The notes: generated from the letters alone by a model not told the origin. 64,000 bases of DNA from JASSUD01 sp031963045 (GCA_031963045.1 JASSUK010000025.1:124001-188000); one strand, 5' to 3'; shown: positions 1-8,792, counted from the first letter of the stretch. Program-made: numbers and translations.

Positions 1-153
1 GAAAGAAAAAGTGGTGATGCTTTGGTGCACAGAAGAGCATGTGTACAGCAGTAGAATCAATAGGCTACAGGAGTTTAGAGGCTAGCTGGCTATTTAAGCC
101 ATTATCTTCGATAAAAAACTGAAAAATCCTGCAAGCCTTTTTAACAATCAGCA
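1..153. other. Intergenic edge, no feature seen
   Basis: This is the left edge of the window, downstream of yheS. I see no open reading frame of useful length, no tRNA-like fold and no hairpin with a T-run. A gene lying further left could extend its 5' or 3' flank into this stretch. Confidence 0.4.
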
Positions 154-2067
154 TTAATTTCTATTCTGCTGTTCTATTTTTTCCTGAATCTCCAGCCATT
201 TTTGCTCATGATTCTCTAGTTCTGCATTCACTTCAGTTTGGCGTTGGCAAGCCGCTTCCCATTCAGGAGGATGTGGAGGAAGGTAATGCTTAGGATCGGC
301 AAAAAAGACTTCCAGGCGCGCTTTTTCTTCGCCCAATACCGCTATTTTTTTCTCAAGCTGAGCAAGCGTACGTTCTTGTGCCGCAGTAGAGCGCGTAGGA
401 GCTGACGGTTTTGGAGACGCTTTAGCGGAGGCAGAAGCTGTGCTTTTTTTCGACGCAGAGGAAGAAGAGGGCTCTTTAAGAAGCATACGGCGATAGTCTT
501 CCAAATCGCCATCAAAAGGAAGTGCGCGCTTATTGGCAACGAGTAAGAAGCTGTCTGTCGTCGCATTGAGAAGATGCCGGTCATGTGAGACCACTATCAG
601 CGTACCTTCAAATTGTGCAAGGGCATTGGTTAGTGCATCCCGAGTCTCTAGATCCAAGTGATTGGTAGGCTCATCGAGTAATAAGAGGTTAGGGCGCTGC
701 CAGAGCATAATGGCTAGTGCCAGACGTGCTTTTTCCCCGCCTGAAAGTGGCTCGATGGGAGCGGTGGCCATGTTGCCGGAAAATTGAAAACTTCCTAAAA
801 AGTCCAGCAACTCTTGGTCGCGTACATAGGTAGGGCTTAAGCGTGTCAAGTGTTGTAGAGGCGATTCGCTAGGGCGTAATGTGTCTAGTTGGTGTTGTGC
901 AAAATAGCCAATTTTGAGCCCGCGCCCTCGATTGATAGAACCGCCTAGCGCAGGTAAGGTGCCTGCTAACGTCTGAATTAAGGTCGATTTGCCTTGGCCA
1001 TTGGCACCAAGTAGACCAATGCGTTCCCCATTTTGGATCGATAAATTAACCCCTTCAACAATGGCGACAGGTTTTGGATTCTGACCTTCTGCTTGGGTTT
1101 GGTATCCGCAAGACACCCCTTCCATGGTGATCATGGGGTTGGGTGCTTGTAGCGGAGTGCGGAATTGAAATGTAAAGGCAGAGGCATCGCGCACTGCAGC
1201 GATATGCTGCATTTTTTCAAGGGCTTTGACGCGGCTTTGTGCTTGTCTAGCTTTAGTGGCCTTAGCTTTAAAGCGATCGATAAAGCTTTGTAAATGTTCT
1301 CTATGCCGTTGCTGTTTCTCGTGCTGGCTTTGTTGGAGTGCACGTTGTTGGGCTCGTACTATTTCAAATTGACTGTAGTTTCCACCGTAGCGTTTAAGTT
1401 GACGATCTTCGATAGCCACAATCGTTTGGCAGACCCCATCTAAAAATTCGCGATCATGCGAAATGATGATTAAGGTGCCTTCATATTTGCGCAGCCAAGC
1501 TTCTAACCACAAAATGGCATCTAGATCTAAGTGATTGGTGGGCTCATCTAAGAGCAATAACTCAGAAGGGCACATCAGCGCTTGAGCTAGATTTAAACGC
1601 ATGCGCCAACCTCCTGAGAAGCTGGAAACGGGCTCATAAAACTTGGCTTGCGAAAACCCTAGCCCTAGCAAAAGCGCTTCTGCTCGAGAGGGGGCGCTAT
1701 AACCATCTAACTCTGCAAAAGCACCATGTGCCAAGGCCTGCGCCATGCCATCATCGATGGCTTCTGCTGCTGCAATATCGGCTTCGACTGCGCGCAGACG
1801 TGTGTCCCCATCTATGGTGTATTCCAGTGCACTACGTGGGGTGGCAGGTGTTTCTTGCGCAACGTGCGCAATAGGCCCATTAATGGGTAAGAAAACTTCA
1901 CCTAAATCAGGTTCAATTCGACCGAGTAATGCGGAAAAAAGCGAAGATTTCCCCGCCCCATTCGACCCAATAAGCCCCACTTTTTCCCCACGATGCAAGG
2001 TGAGGGATACATCCTCAAACAAAAGCTTGCTGCCCCGACTTAGGGTGAAATGTTCAAGGGAAATCAA
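154..2067 (-). CDS. yheS: ABC-F family ATPase YheS
   Basis: Soluble tandem ATPase of the ABC-F family, whose members act on the ribosome rather than in transport. It has two nucleotide-binding domains: Walker A GSNGAGKS at residues 34-41 with signature SGGW near 151 and Walker B LLLLDEPTNHLDL near 170, then Walker A GANGQGKS near 354-361 with signature LSGGEKA near 441 and a second Walker B near 461. The linker (about 240-290) is rich in Gln, Lys and Arg, as in the ABC-F P-site tip. The C-terminal tail (from about 530) begins with a Ser/Ala/Lys-rich stretch and ends in a coiled coil. The length of 637 aa equals that of E. coli YheS, and the two align throughout. The start codon is TTG, with AGGA about 10 bases upstream. 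The gene stands alone on the minus strand downstream of dapE. The family assignment is firm; the exact ribosomal role of YheS is not settled. Confidence 0.95.
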   Translation of the reverse strand: MISLEHFTLSRGSKLLFEDVSLTLHRGEKVGLIGSNGAGKSSLFSALLGRIEPDLGEVFLPINGPIAHVAQETPATPRSALEYTIDGDTRLRAVEADIAAAEAIDDGMAQALAHGAFAELDGYSAPSRAEALLLGLGFSQAKFYEPVSSFSGGWRMRLNLAQALMCPSELLLLDEPTNHLDLDAILWLEAWLRKYEGTLIIISHDREFLDGVCQTIVAIEDRQLKRYGGNYSQFEIVRAQQRALQQSQHEKQQRHREHLQSFIDRFKAKATKARQAQSRVKALEKMQHIAAVRDASAFTFQFRTPLQAPNPMITMEGVSCGYQTQAEGQNPKPVAIVEGVNLSIQNGERIGLLGANGQGKSTLIQTLAGTLPALGGSINRGRGLKIGYFAQHQLDTLRPSESPLQHLTRLSPTYVRDQELLDFLGSFQFSGNMATAPIEPLSGGEKARLALAIMLWQRPNLLLLDEPTNHLDLETRDALTNALAQFEGTLIVVSHDRHLLNATTDSFLLVANKRALPFDGDLEDYRRMLLKEPSSSSASKKSTASASAKASPKPSAPTRSTAAQERTLAQLEKKIAVLGEEKARLEVFFADPKHYLPPHPPEWEAACQRQTEVNAELENHEQKWLEIQEKIEQQNRN

Positions 2068-2129
2068 AATAAAGGTCCTGAAAAAAGAGAAGAGAGTGGA
2101 GTTGTTTTGCTAAAGCTAAAAAGCAATCT

Positions 2130-2185
2130 ATGAAAAGAGGGTGGTTTGCATGTTGGGAAACGTCGTTCATTCCAACGTACCGAGT
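2130..2185. repeat. Degenerate half of family B palindrome (possible)
   Basis: The stretch around 2140-2180 resembles the right arm of the family B repeat (a GGTGGTTTGCATGTTGGG-like core followed by a CGTCGTTC-like segment), but it is diverged and lacks its partner arm. It overlaps the 3' end of dapE and lies just upstream of yheS. It is a weak call made only because the core word GCATGTTGGG is shared with the good copies. Confidence 0.3.
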
Positions 2186-3318
2186 TTTTCTAAAACTCGG
2201 CGGTAGATATTTTTTAAGGTTTCCATACTGTTTATATCCACGCATTCGTTCACCTGATGAATACTGGCATTAACAGGGCCAAACTCAACGACTTGCGGAC
2301 ATAAGGTGGCAATAAATCGCCCGTCTGAGGTGCCACCTGTTGTCGAGCATTGAGGCGTGATGCCCGTTTCTTGTTCAATAGCGTGCGTGAGTGCAGAGCA
2401 CAGCGCGCCTTTCGGTGTGAAAAAAGGCTCACCGCTTAAGGTCCAGGTAATGGAATAGTCTTTTTCAGAGAGTAAACCATGCTTCTCAAAAATAGCTTCT
2501 ACACGCGCTTTGAGTGTAGTGGCTGGACTGGCAGGAGAGAAGCGAAAATTAAAATCAATATACGCTTGCCCAGGAATCACATTAGTGGCACCGGTTCCTG
2601 CATGAAAATTGGAGATTTGCCAGCTGGTGGGAGGGAAGTCTGGATCGCCCTCGTCCCAGGCAGTTTGAGCCAAATCAGCCAATACTGGCGCAATGGTGTG
2701 TATGGGGTTGCGAGCCAAATGCGGGTAAGCAATATGGCCTTGCACGCCCTGCACCAACAACCGACCTGATAAAGAGCCTCGGCGGCCATTTTTAAACGTA
2801 TCTCCTATCTGTTCTACACAGGTAGGTTCTCCTACGATGCAATAGTCTAACTGCTCACCGCGCGCACTCAAAAGGCGAATAGCATGGGCTGTACCGTGCA
2901 ATGCAGGCCCTTCTTCATCACTGGTAATTAAAAAAGCCAGTGAGCCTATCGGATTGGGGCAAGCTGTTAAATATTCTTCTGTGGCGACTAAGAAAGCTGC
3001 GAGCGACGTTTTCATATCCGCTGCGCCTCTGCCGTAGAGTTTGCCTTCTCGTACAGTGGGAGTGAAAGGAGGGGTGTGCCATGTCTCTAACGGACCTGGC
3101 GGCACTACATCGGTGTGCCCAGCAAAAACAAAAGTAGGTCCTTTTGCTGTGCCACGGCGTATTGCCCAGAGTGTAGTCACGCCTTCTACGCAAAACGTTT
3201 CACACACAAAATCTAGTGCGTTTAAGCGTTCTATTAATAGAGTTTGACACCCTGCATCATCAGGGGTGACGGAAGCGCGCTCGAGAAGGCGAGCAGTAAG
3301 TTCAAAGGTTAGAGACAT
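2167..3318 (-). CDS. dapE: Succinyl-diaminopimelate desuccinylase DapE
   Basis: Zinc-dependent M20-family hydrolase that converts N-succinyl-LL-2,6-diaminopimelate to LL-diaminopimelate and succinate in the lysine and peptidoglycan pathway, in the cytoplasm. The metal and catalytic residues are visible: His68 in FAGHTDVVPPG, Asp101 in GRGAADMK, the Glu135-Glu136 pair in SDEEGPA, and the final His in GPVNASIHQVNE. The central part is the dimerisation domain. At 383 aa it has the usual length. The first codons overlap the end of ctaB by 17 bp, so it is probably translated from the end of the cytochrome oxidase assembly transcript. In Burkholderia I would expect a sco gene after ctaB and dapE next to dapD, so this junction looks rearranged. 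A meso-DAP cell wall is further supported by mpl at the other end of the window. Confidence 0.95.
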   Translation of the reverse strand: MSLTFELTARLLERASVTPDDAGCQTLLIERLNALDFVCETFCVEGVTTLWAIRRGTAKGPTFVFAGHTDVVPPGPLETWHTPPFTPTVREGKLYGRGAADMKTSLAAFLVATEEYLTACPNPIGSLAFLITSDEEGPALHGTAHAIRLLSARGEQLDYCIVGEPTCVEQIGDTFKNGRRGSLSGRLLVQGVQGHIAYPHLARNPIHTIAPVLADLAQTAWDEGDPDFPPTSWQISNFHAGTGATNVIPGQAYIDFNFRFSPASPATTLKARVEAIFEKHGLLSEKDYSITWTLSGEPFFTPKGALCSALTHAIEQETGITPQCSTTGGTSDGRFIATLCPQVVEFGPVNASIHQVNECVDINSMETLKNIYRRVLEKLGTLE

Positions 3319-4219
3319 AAAAAAGCGATAGGTAGTGGTCTACGAGCATGGCTAAAAAGAGCAAGGATAAATAGACAATGGAATAACCAAAGAGTGCACG
3401 GGCTTGCGCATCAGAATACCTGCACCATAAGCGCCATGCTTTCTCTATAAAAAGGACTCCCAGAATCAGAGCGACCACTCCATACAGTAAACCACGCTGG
3501 CCCGTGGCGCAGGGCAGTAGGGAAACAAGCAACAGAATTAAGGAATACAGCAGTATATGCAGTCGAGTGAATGATTCTCCATGCGTGACCGGGAGCATAG
3601 GCAGGCCAGCTTTTGCATAATCTTCGCGTCGGTAGAGTGCTAAGGCCCAAAAGTGTGGTGGGGTCCATACAAAAATAATCAGTACGAGCAGCCAGGCATC
3701 AGCAGAGACCATCCCTGTGGCAGCCGCCCATCCCAGCGCAGGAGGCATGGCGCCAGCAGCTCCGCCAATGACGATATTTTGAGGAGTAGCTGGCTTTAGA
3801 AGCACGGTGTAAATCAATGCATACCCTAAAAATGTAGCAAGGGTAAGCCACACGGTTAAAAGATTGGTTGTGCTGTAGAGCAGAATAACGCCCAGACTGC
3901 CGAGTATGCTTGCAAACACAAGCATTTGAACAGATGAAATCTGGCCGCTGGCTGAAGGGCGGGCTGCAGTGCGGCGCATGCGCGCATCACGCTTTTTTTC
4001 TAGTAAGCAATTAATGGTGAAAGCAGCGGAAGCCGTGAGCCAAATGCCTAGCGATCCACCCAATAGCGTTTTCCATGGCACGCTAGGACCAGAGAGTAGC
4101 ATGCCGATAATGGCGCAAAATACAGCAAGTTGCGTGACCCGCGGTTTAGTCAGCGCATTGTATTGCGCTGCACGTGCTTTGAAGGTGCTAAAGCATGAAG
4201 TAGCAGAGTGTAAATGCAT
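3302..4219 (-). CDS. ctaB: Protohaem IX farnesyltransferase CtaB (haem O synthase)
   Basis: Polytopic UbiA-family prenyltransferase that adds the farnesyl chain to haem B to give haem O, the first step of haem A synthesis. At 305 aa it has the expected length and about eight or nine hydrophobic segments. The first substrate-binding motif (NCLLEKKRDARMRRTAARP, near residues 69-87) is present in the usual position but replaces the first family Asp by Glu. The second region reads YRREDYAKAGLPMLPV. The ATG start overlaps the ctaA stop as TAATG, indicating translational coupling. Its gene partners are ctaA upstream and dapE downstream. The product would feed haem O to CtaA and finally to the CtaD oxidase subunit encoded at 10177-11781. 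Confidence 0.95.
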   Translation of the reverse strand: MHLHSATSCFSTFKARAAQYNALTKPRVTQLAVFCAIIGMLLSGPSVPWKTLLGGSLGIWLTASAAFTINCLLEKKRDARMRRTAARPSASGQISSVQMLVFASILGSLGVILLYSTTNLLTVWLTLATFLGYALIYTVLLKPATPQNIVIGGAAGAMPPALGWAAATGMVSADAWLLVLIIFVWTPPHFWALALYRREDYAKAGLPMLPVTHGESFTRLHILLYSLILLLVSLLPCATGQRGLLYGVVALILGVLFIEKAWRLWCRYSDAQARALFGYSIVYLSLLFLAMLVDHYLSLFYVSNL

Positions 4220-5397
4220 TATGCATGTGCTCCAGTGCGGTGTTGAGCAGCGAGCTGGCTATCCAGAAAAAAACTCAGTACCAAAAGCGCTGCTGCTCCA
4301 GCATTGTGTGCCAATGCGGTCCATAATGGCCAAGGAAGAAGGACGTTTGATATACCGGTGATCATTTGCAAAACTAAAATACTGAACAAGATATAGGTAG
4401 TATGTTTGATTGTGGCGGGAGCGTGTTTGCGCAATAGGAGAGCTAGTGTACAAAAGTATACGAAAACCACGCCAGCCATTACGCGATGGATCCAGTGAAT
4501 AGCAACTTGTGCCTGCAAGCTGAGCGTACCTAGATTAGCGCCGCTAGAGTGAGGGCCACGCCAAGGATAAAAACCTTCTGCAATATGCATGGAAGGCCAC
4601 CATTGTCCTTGGCAGGTCGGGAAATCAGGGCAGGCGAGCATTGCGTAATTGGAGCTTACCCAACCGCCAAGCGCAATTTGGATTCCCAGCAAAATAAGGC
4701 CCATCCATATAGCCCAGCGCCATTTTTTGTAGGAACCCATAAGGGGGGAGGCAGAAGAAGCAGCTAAGTTTTGTGTAGTAGTGTGCTGCTGTATGGTTGA
4801 TGTTGATTGCTCAGTTGGTCGAGGAGTATTAGAAGATCGAACTAATAGCAGCCGTCGGCTGGCAAGCGCGCTCAGAAGTGATAATAATGTGAGGCCAAGA
4901 AGAAGGTGTGTGGTTACCACAAGAGGCTGCAATTTGAGCGTTACCGTCCATGCTCCAAAAGCACCTTGCAGGATAATTAAGCTCAATAAACTTAGAGGCC
5001 ATAGTAGCGGCACGCGTAGCTGGCGGCGTTGTATACATGCCCAGCCCAGCTGGACAATGAGCAATACACCCAACATCATAGCCATATACCGATGAATCAT
5101 TTCGATCCAGGCTTTTTTGAAAGTGACAGGTCCGTGCGGGAGCATATGTTGTGCCGCTTGGATATCAAGGTGCGCAGCAAAAGGAGAGGCAGTTCCATAG
5201 CATCCAGGCCAATCTGGACAGCCTAAACCTGAATCTGTGAGACGCGTAAAGCTGCCAAAAATAATAAGGTCAAAGGTTAGCCACGCGGTCAAGCACACCA
5301 ATTGCGTAAACCCATCGGTCTTTTTGAAATACCACACATAGCCAAGTGGCACGAGTGCCAGTGTGAGGGCAATCAAGGCGAGTTGCAGGATAAACAT
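4219..5397 (-). CDS. ctaA: Haem A synthase CtaA
   Basis: Integral membrane monooxygenase that oxidises the C8 methyl of haem O to the formyl of haem A. The usual eight-helix layout is visible, with the internal two-fold repeat. The paired periplasmic cysteine loops read GLGCPDWPGCYG in the N-half and CPDFPTCQGQWWP in the C-half. Haem-binding histidines are in EMIHRYMAM, TTHLLLG, IHWIHRVMAG and AHNAGAAAL. The predicted protein (392 aa) is longer than usual because of a Ser/Thr/Gln-rich loop of roughly 40 residues between the two halves. I chose the ATG at 5397 over an in-frame TTG two codons upstream. It is the first gene of the ctaA-ctaB-dapE run. A family A MITE lies directly upstream, so the promoter may be in or beyond that element. 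Confidence 0.93.
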   Translation of the reverse strand: MFILQLALIALTLALVPLGYVWYFKKTDGFTQLVCLTAWLTFDLIIFGSFTRLTDSGLGCPDWPGCYGTASPFAAHLDIQAAQHMLPHGPVTFKKAWIEMIHRYMAMMLGVLLIVQLGWACIQRRQLRVPLLWPLSLLSLIILQGAFGAWTVTLKLQPLVVTTHLLLGLTLLSLLSALASRRLLLVRSSNTPRPTEQSTSTIQQHTTTQNLAASSASPLMGSYKKWRWAIWMGLILLGIQIALGGWVSSNYAMLACPDFPTCQGQWWPSMHIAEGFYPWRGPHSSGANLGTLSLQAQVAIHWIHRVMAGVVFVYFCTLALLLRKHAPATIKHTTYILFSILVLQMITGISNVLLPWPLWTALAHNAGAAALLVLSFFLDSQLAAQHRTGAHA

Positions 5398-5462
5398 AGT
5401 CAAGAAAAGAAGGTATGGACGTGCTCAGAGAGCATAAATGGACACAAGCTAAAAAGCTCAAA

Positions 5463-5609
5463 TTAGGGCATGTCCTCAATTGTCCAAAAGGGCCCATCTT
5501 TGAGGTCGTGCGGTGCTCGGGATCCTCACAGCACTTAAGTACTGTGAGGATCCTGCGCTCCTGCTCCCCCAAATAGGAGCTCCTTTGGACAATTGAGGAC
5601 ACGCCCTAA
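5463..5609. repeat. Family A MITE-like inverted repeat, copy 1
   Basis: A 147-bp element bounded by TTAGGGC and GCCCTAA. Its ends form long terminal inverted repeats (TTAGGGCATGTCCTCAATTG at the left, complementary to CAATTGAGGACACGCCCTAA at the right), and the interior holds a second palindrome around GGATCC. The whole unit could fold into one hairpin. Five near-complete copies occur in this window (5463, 6398, 26505, 34825, 35213). The bases next to GGGC/GCCC are always TA, as expected for a TA target duplication of an IS630/mariner-like or related transposase. There is no coding capacity, so this is a non-autonomous element. It lies between ctaA and the SCO-like gene. Confidence 0.85.
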
Positions 5610-5637
5610 GATTTTAAAAGATTAAATCGTCTGAAAA

Positions 5638-6273
5638 TTAACCGATGCCTGACCATTTTAAGAGTTTTGCTATATCGGCCCTAATTTTTCCTGGATTGGG
5701 ATTTTGAGGAAAACGCATCATCAAATTTCCATTGGGATCCACTAGATAGAGATGATCAGAAATCGTGGTGCCTGCTTGCGCCGGTAGCCAGTTTGCTAAC
5801 ACGTCTTTTGAAGACGCAACTAAAAAACGAGTTTCAGGGTAGTTAGTAGACAAAGCAGCAGGGATAGCCCCCTTTTCTGTGCGTAGCCATATTGAAACAA
5901 TGCGCTCACGTTGTGCCCCTTGTGCTGCACGTATCTGCCGCATGAAATAGAGCTTTTTTACACAACTTGGTGAGCAGGTATTTTGATCGAATGACAGCAG
6001 TAACCAACGGCCTTTGAATGTTTGTAGCGGTACGCTACGATGATCTTCTGTACGGACCATAAGCGTAGCTGGAATGGGGCGTTGTGGCCTGATAAGGCTG
6101 CCATAGCTTGTAGTGTGGGTACGATCTCTTATCGCTGTTGGACTGAAGTACAACAAACACGCTGCAATAAGTGGTGCTAGACATATAAGGCCTATAGCAA
6201 CTAAAGTCTTTCTGCTCCGTATTGGAGCAGGCTTGTGCATGGGAGCTGATGGCGGAGGAGAGGGTAAAGGCAT
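5638..6273 (-). CDS. SCO-like membrane-anchored thioredoxin-fold protein of the cox cluster
   Basis: Predicted to be anchored by one N-terminal helix (KTLVAIGLICLAPLIAACLLY) with a periplasmic thioredoxin-like domain. The pair CSPSC is a CxxxC motif in the position used by SCO/SenC copper chaperones, and ISDHLYLVDPNGNL provides a downstream His and the usual Asp-Pro-x-Gly turn. Related proteins of about 200 aa sit between SURF1 and ctaA in Burkholderia oxidase clusters, so a role in copper delivery or thiol reduction for cytochrome oxidase is likely, though inferred. I chose the ATG at 6273 (211 aa). A TTG at 6360 would add 29 residues, and the ATG at 6240 would shorten it. No convincing ribosome binding site separates these options. 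It is flanked on both sides by family A MITEs. Confidence 0.8.
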   Translation of the reverse strand: MPLPSPPPSAPMHKPAPIRSRKTLVAIGLICLAPLIAACLLYFSPTAIRDRTHTTSYGSLIRPQRPIPATLMVRTEDHRSVPLQTFKGRWLLLSFDQNTCSPSCVKKLYFMRQIRAAQGAQRERIVSIWLRTEKGAIPAALSTNYPETRFLVASSKDVLANWLPAQAGTTISDHLYLVDPNGNLMMRFPQNPNPGKIRADIAKLLKWSGIG

Positions 6274-6397
6274 AAGGAAAAGAAAAGATCTGCGAAAAAG
6301 GGAGAAGTTTTTTGCTGGACGAACTCTTTTAGGAACTTTTGAATAGGGGCTTATCAGCAAACGCCTGGTTTAGTCATGCAAGAAGACCTGTTAAAAC

Positions 6398-6543
6398 TTA
6401 GGGCATGTCCTCAATTACCCCAAAGGGCCCATCTTTGAGGTCGTGCGGTGCTCGGGATCCTCACTGTACTTAAGTACATCCGGATCCTGCGCTCCTGCTC
6501 CCCCAAATATGAACCCTTTTGGGCAATTGAGAACACGCCCTAA
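6398..6543. repeat. Family A MITE-like inverted repeat, copy 2
   Basis: A 146-bp copy with the same ends (TTAGGGCATG, CACGCCCTAA) and the shared core word TCGTGCGGTGCTCGGGATCC. It differs from copy 1 mainly in the central palindrome. With the 16-bp remnant at 6591 it fills most of the 377-bp gap between the SCO-like gene and the glutathione transferase. I see nothing else in that gap. Confidence 0.85.
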
Positions 6544-6590
6544 TGTAAGACCTATAAAGTTTATCAATTCAATGTTTTTTGAGTGACTTC

Positions 6591-6606
6591 TAGGGCATGC
6601 CCTAAG
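6591..6606. repeat. 16-bp family A remnant (joined termini)
   Basis: The sequence TAGGGCATGCCCTAAG is a palindrome made of the first and last bases of the family A element with no interior. It may be the scar of a collapsed or internally deleted copy. Similar short palindromes occur at 14627, 28402 and 56714. Confidence 0.5.
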
Positions 6607-6650
6607 TAGATTGAATGGATTTACAAGTCATTTTCACTGGAGCAGTTTTC

Positions 6651-7319
6651 ATGATTGATCTCTATAGTTGGACCACTCCAAATGGACAAAAAGTGCCGAT
6701 CATGCTCGAAGAATGTGGGCTTGAGTATGAAGTGCATCCGGTCAATATTTTGAAACAAGAGCAATTTGAGCCTGAATTCCTGGCCATTAGCCCCAATAAT
6801 AAAATCCCAGCTCTGGTCGACCAACAAGGGCCGGCGGGTGAGCCTATTGCGCTATTCGAGTCTGGCGCGATTTTGATCTATCTGGCCGAAAAAACGGGAC
6901 GTTTCCTGCCAACAAGTACCACAGAGCGTTACAGCGCTATACAGTGGCTCATGTTCCAAGTGGGCAGCTTAGGACCGATGCTTGGGCAAACCCTGCATTT
7001 TAGAAGTTATGCGCCTGAGAAAATTGACTATGCGATCGAGCGTTATACCAAAGAAACGCAGCGACTCTATACAGTGATGAATACCCGGCTCAAAACGCAT
7101 GCTTATCTAGCAGGAGAGGAATATAGCATTGCGGATATGGCTTGTTTTCCATGGATAAGTGCATGGGAGAAGCAAGGCATTACTATAGAGGAGTTTGCTC
7201 AGGTAAAACGTTGGCATGAAGCGATTGCAAACCGTCCTGCTGTCATACGTGGCATCGAACGCTTAGCTACCCAAGTCAGACGCACACAATCTGCCCAATT
7301 CGTAGCGTACGATAAATAA
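6651..7319 (+). CDS. Glutathione S-transferase, YfcG-like
   Basis: Cytosolic GST fold of 222 aa: an N-terminal thioredoxin-like domain (MIDLYSWTTPNGQKVPIMLE) and an all-helical C-terminal domain. The signature SPNNKIPALVD (cis-Pro loop) and FESGAILIYLAEKTGR (glutathione gamma-glutamyl site) match the Nu-class disulfide-bond reductases YfcG/YghU. I chose the ATG at 6651 because TGGAG lies eight bases upstream and the family starts at this point; the ATG at 6615 would add 12 odd residues. It lies on the opposite strand to the surrounding oxidase assembly genes, between the SCO-like gene and SURF1, with a MITE and a MITE scar immediately upstream. It therefore looks inserted into the cox cluster. 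The substrate is unknown. Confidence 0.9.
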   Translation: MIDLYSWTTPNGQKVPIMLEECGLEYEVHPVNILKQEQFEPEFLAISPNNKIPALVDQQGPAGEPIALFESGAILIYLAEKTGRFLPTSTTERYSAIQWLMFQVGSLGPMLGQTLHFRSYAPEKIDYAIERYTKETQRLYTVMNTRLKTHAYLAGEEYSIADMACFPWISAWEKQGITIEEFAQVKRWHEAIANRPAVIRGIERLATQVRRTQSAQFVAYDK

Positions 7320-7362
7320 TATAGATTGGGGGGCAACGCTCCCCAATATAAACCACCTACCT

Positions 7363-8193
7363 TTAACCACACTCTTTTTCTTGCCTATCGCGCTTGCCGG
7401 TCATGGTATTGGGCTGGCGACGTAGCGCACAGTAAAGGCCAAAGCCTAACACTGTTACCGTTAAACTCCACCATTGCACCATATAGCCATAATGACGCTC
7501 GACTCCTTGCGTAGGTTTTGGCCAATCGCGTATTAAATGATCATTGAGCGCTGAATGCTGCTCAATAATAAATGGTTGTACCGTTAGTCCAGTTTCTAGC
7601 GCATAGGCGTTGGGATGTATATTTTGACGGATATCAGGACTAAAGGAAGACGGTGCACGTAGGGTTTGCTCATTATGCGGGTTTTGTTGCACAGGCTTAT
7701 TGAAGGTAAATAAACGCCCTGGGTGCGCTAGTGCTAGTCCTTGAATATCCACTTTTTCAGTAGGCGTTTCATAAGGAGCCAGTGCAGCACGTTCCCGAAT
7801 ATTGCGAGGGAGCCATCCACGATTGATGAGTACGTAAGTTGCTTGTAAAGGAGGGGGGCGCTGTATGTTTTTGGAATCGGATGGCGAAGGTGCATCAATA
7901 CGCAAAGGTGTAATCACGTAAAACCCAGGCGCGCCGTGATAAGGGCGGTTATCCAGGTATACCGTGTGCTCAGGCATAAAATAACCTCGCACTCGTACGG
8001 GTTTAGCTACTACATCCTCTAGCGTTTCTACAGTAGGGCCTATTAAAAGCGGGGTAAGTTTGGCATGGAGTGCCTGCTGGGCTGCACGCGCTTCTTTATC
8101 CTGCGCACGATGTAGTTGCCAAAACCCTAAACGCAGAGTAAGGGCAGCAACCCCAAGTACAAAAACGGTAGGCCAAAAGCGAAAGGTGGGCAT
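7363..8193 (-). CDS. SURF1 family cytochrome oxidase assembly protein
   Basis: Inner-membrane factor that helps insert haem a/a3 into subunit I. The protein (276 aa) has a helix at each end (FWPTVFVLGVAALTLRLGFW and WWSLTVTVLGFGLYCALR) enclosing a periplasmic domain. Family hallmarks are LGFWQLHRAQDKEA after helix 1, PVRVRGYF, TVYLDNRPYHGAPGFYVITP and VLINRGWLPRN. The C-terminal helix is preceded by HYGYMVQWWSL, the usual exit motif. It belongs with the ctaE-ctaD-ctaC genes upstream on the same strand, although the DUF2909 gene and two family B repeats on the other side now separate it from ctaE. No good ribosome binding site precedes the ATG. Confidence 0.93.
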   Translation of the reverse strand: MPTFRFWPTVFVLGVAALTLRLGFWQLHRAQDKEARAAQQALHAKLTPLLIGPTVETLEDVVAKPVRVRGYFMPEHTVYLDNRPYHGAPGFYVITPLRIDAPSPSDSKNIQRPPPLQATYVLINRGWLPRNIRERAALAPYETPTEKVDIQGLALAHPGRLFTFNKPVQQNPHNEQTLRAPSSFSPDIRQNIHPNAYALETGLTVQPFIIEQHSALNDHLIRDWPKPTQGVERHYGYMVQWWSLTVTVLGFGLYCALRRQPNTMTGKRDRQEKECG

Positions 8194-8346
8194 AAGTTTG
8201 CATAAGACCGGAAGTGGTACGTAAAGCAGCTAATGTACGCTAGTAATAAGACAAGAATACACCACACATTTTCAGAGCGCACAGCCGCATTCCAATACAA
8301 TGCTTTTTAAGCAGATTTTTGGATAAACTTTCTGAGAGTTAACACG

Positions 8347-8565
8347 ATGCCTCATTCCTTTTCTCTGTCTTGGCTTGCAGTGGGTGCTTTTACGCTTATT
8401 CTCGCAAGCCTTGGCAGCGCACTCTATTTCATGATGCATGATCGCGGTACCACTAAACGCATGGTCTACGCGCTAGCTATACGCGTTGGAGTTTCTGTTG
8501 CCTTGTTCTTATTTATTATAGTGGCGTACTTTAGAGGGTGGATTCAAAGTACAGGCATTTTTTAG
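8347..8565 (+). CDS. DUF2909 twin transmembrane protein
   Basis: A 72-residue protein made of two hydrophobic helices (LAVGAFTLILASLGSALYFMM and VGVSVALFLFIIVAYFRGWI) joined by a short basic loop with TKRMVYALAIR. Proteins of this size and pattern (DUF2909, twin transmembrane protein) are found opposite SURF1 in beta-proteobacterial oxidase clusters, as here. TGAGAG lies about 12 bases before the ATG. Its role is unknown; involvement in oxidase assembly is inferred only from position. Confidence 0.85.
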   Translation: MPHSFSLSWLAVGAFTLILASLGSALYFMMHDRGTTKRMVYALAIRVGVSVALFLFIIVAYFRGWIQSTGIF

Positions 8566-8598
8566 CGTTTTTTTGCAATGTATCGTATGGGATATGAC

Positions 8599-8732
8599 GT
8601 AGGTTGGTGGTGAGGTACGAACCCCAACATGCATACCACTTACTTTTAAACTTTGCTATTAGTATGGATAAGCAGGTTTTAAAAAAGGTGGTGGCTTGCA
8701 TGTTGGGGTTCCTTCGTCACCACCAACCTACC
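8599..8732. repeat. Family B palindromic repeat, copy 1
   Basis: A ~135-bp imperfect palindrome beginning GTAGGTTGGTGGTGAGG and ending with its complement CACCACCAACCTAC. The inner arms contain CGAACCCCAACATGC and GCATGTTGGGGTTC, and an A/T-rich centre contains the word AAGCAGG. More than ten full or partial copies are scattered through the window, most between convergent genes. This copy lies between the DUF2909 gene and ctaE. The fold and position would allow it to act as a bidirectional transcript end or mRNA stabiliser, but no T-run follows it. Confidence 0.85.
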
Positions 8733-8792
8733 GTTCTTTGCTTTTCTTGTGGTTGGTAGAGTTTGATAGAACCCTTTTGCATAGGCGTCTCG

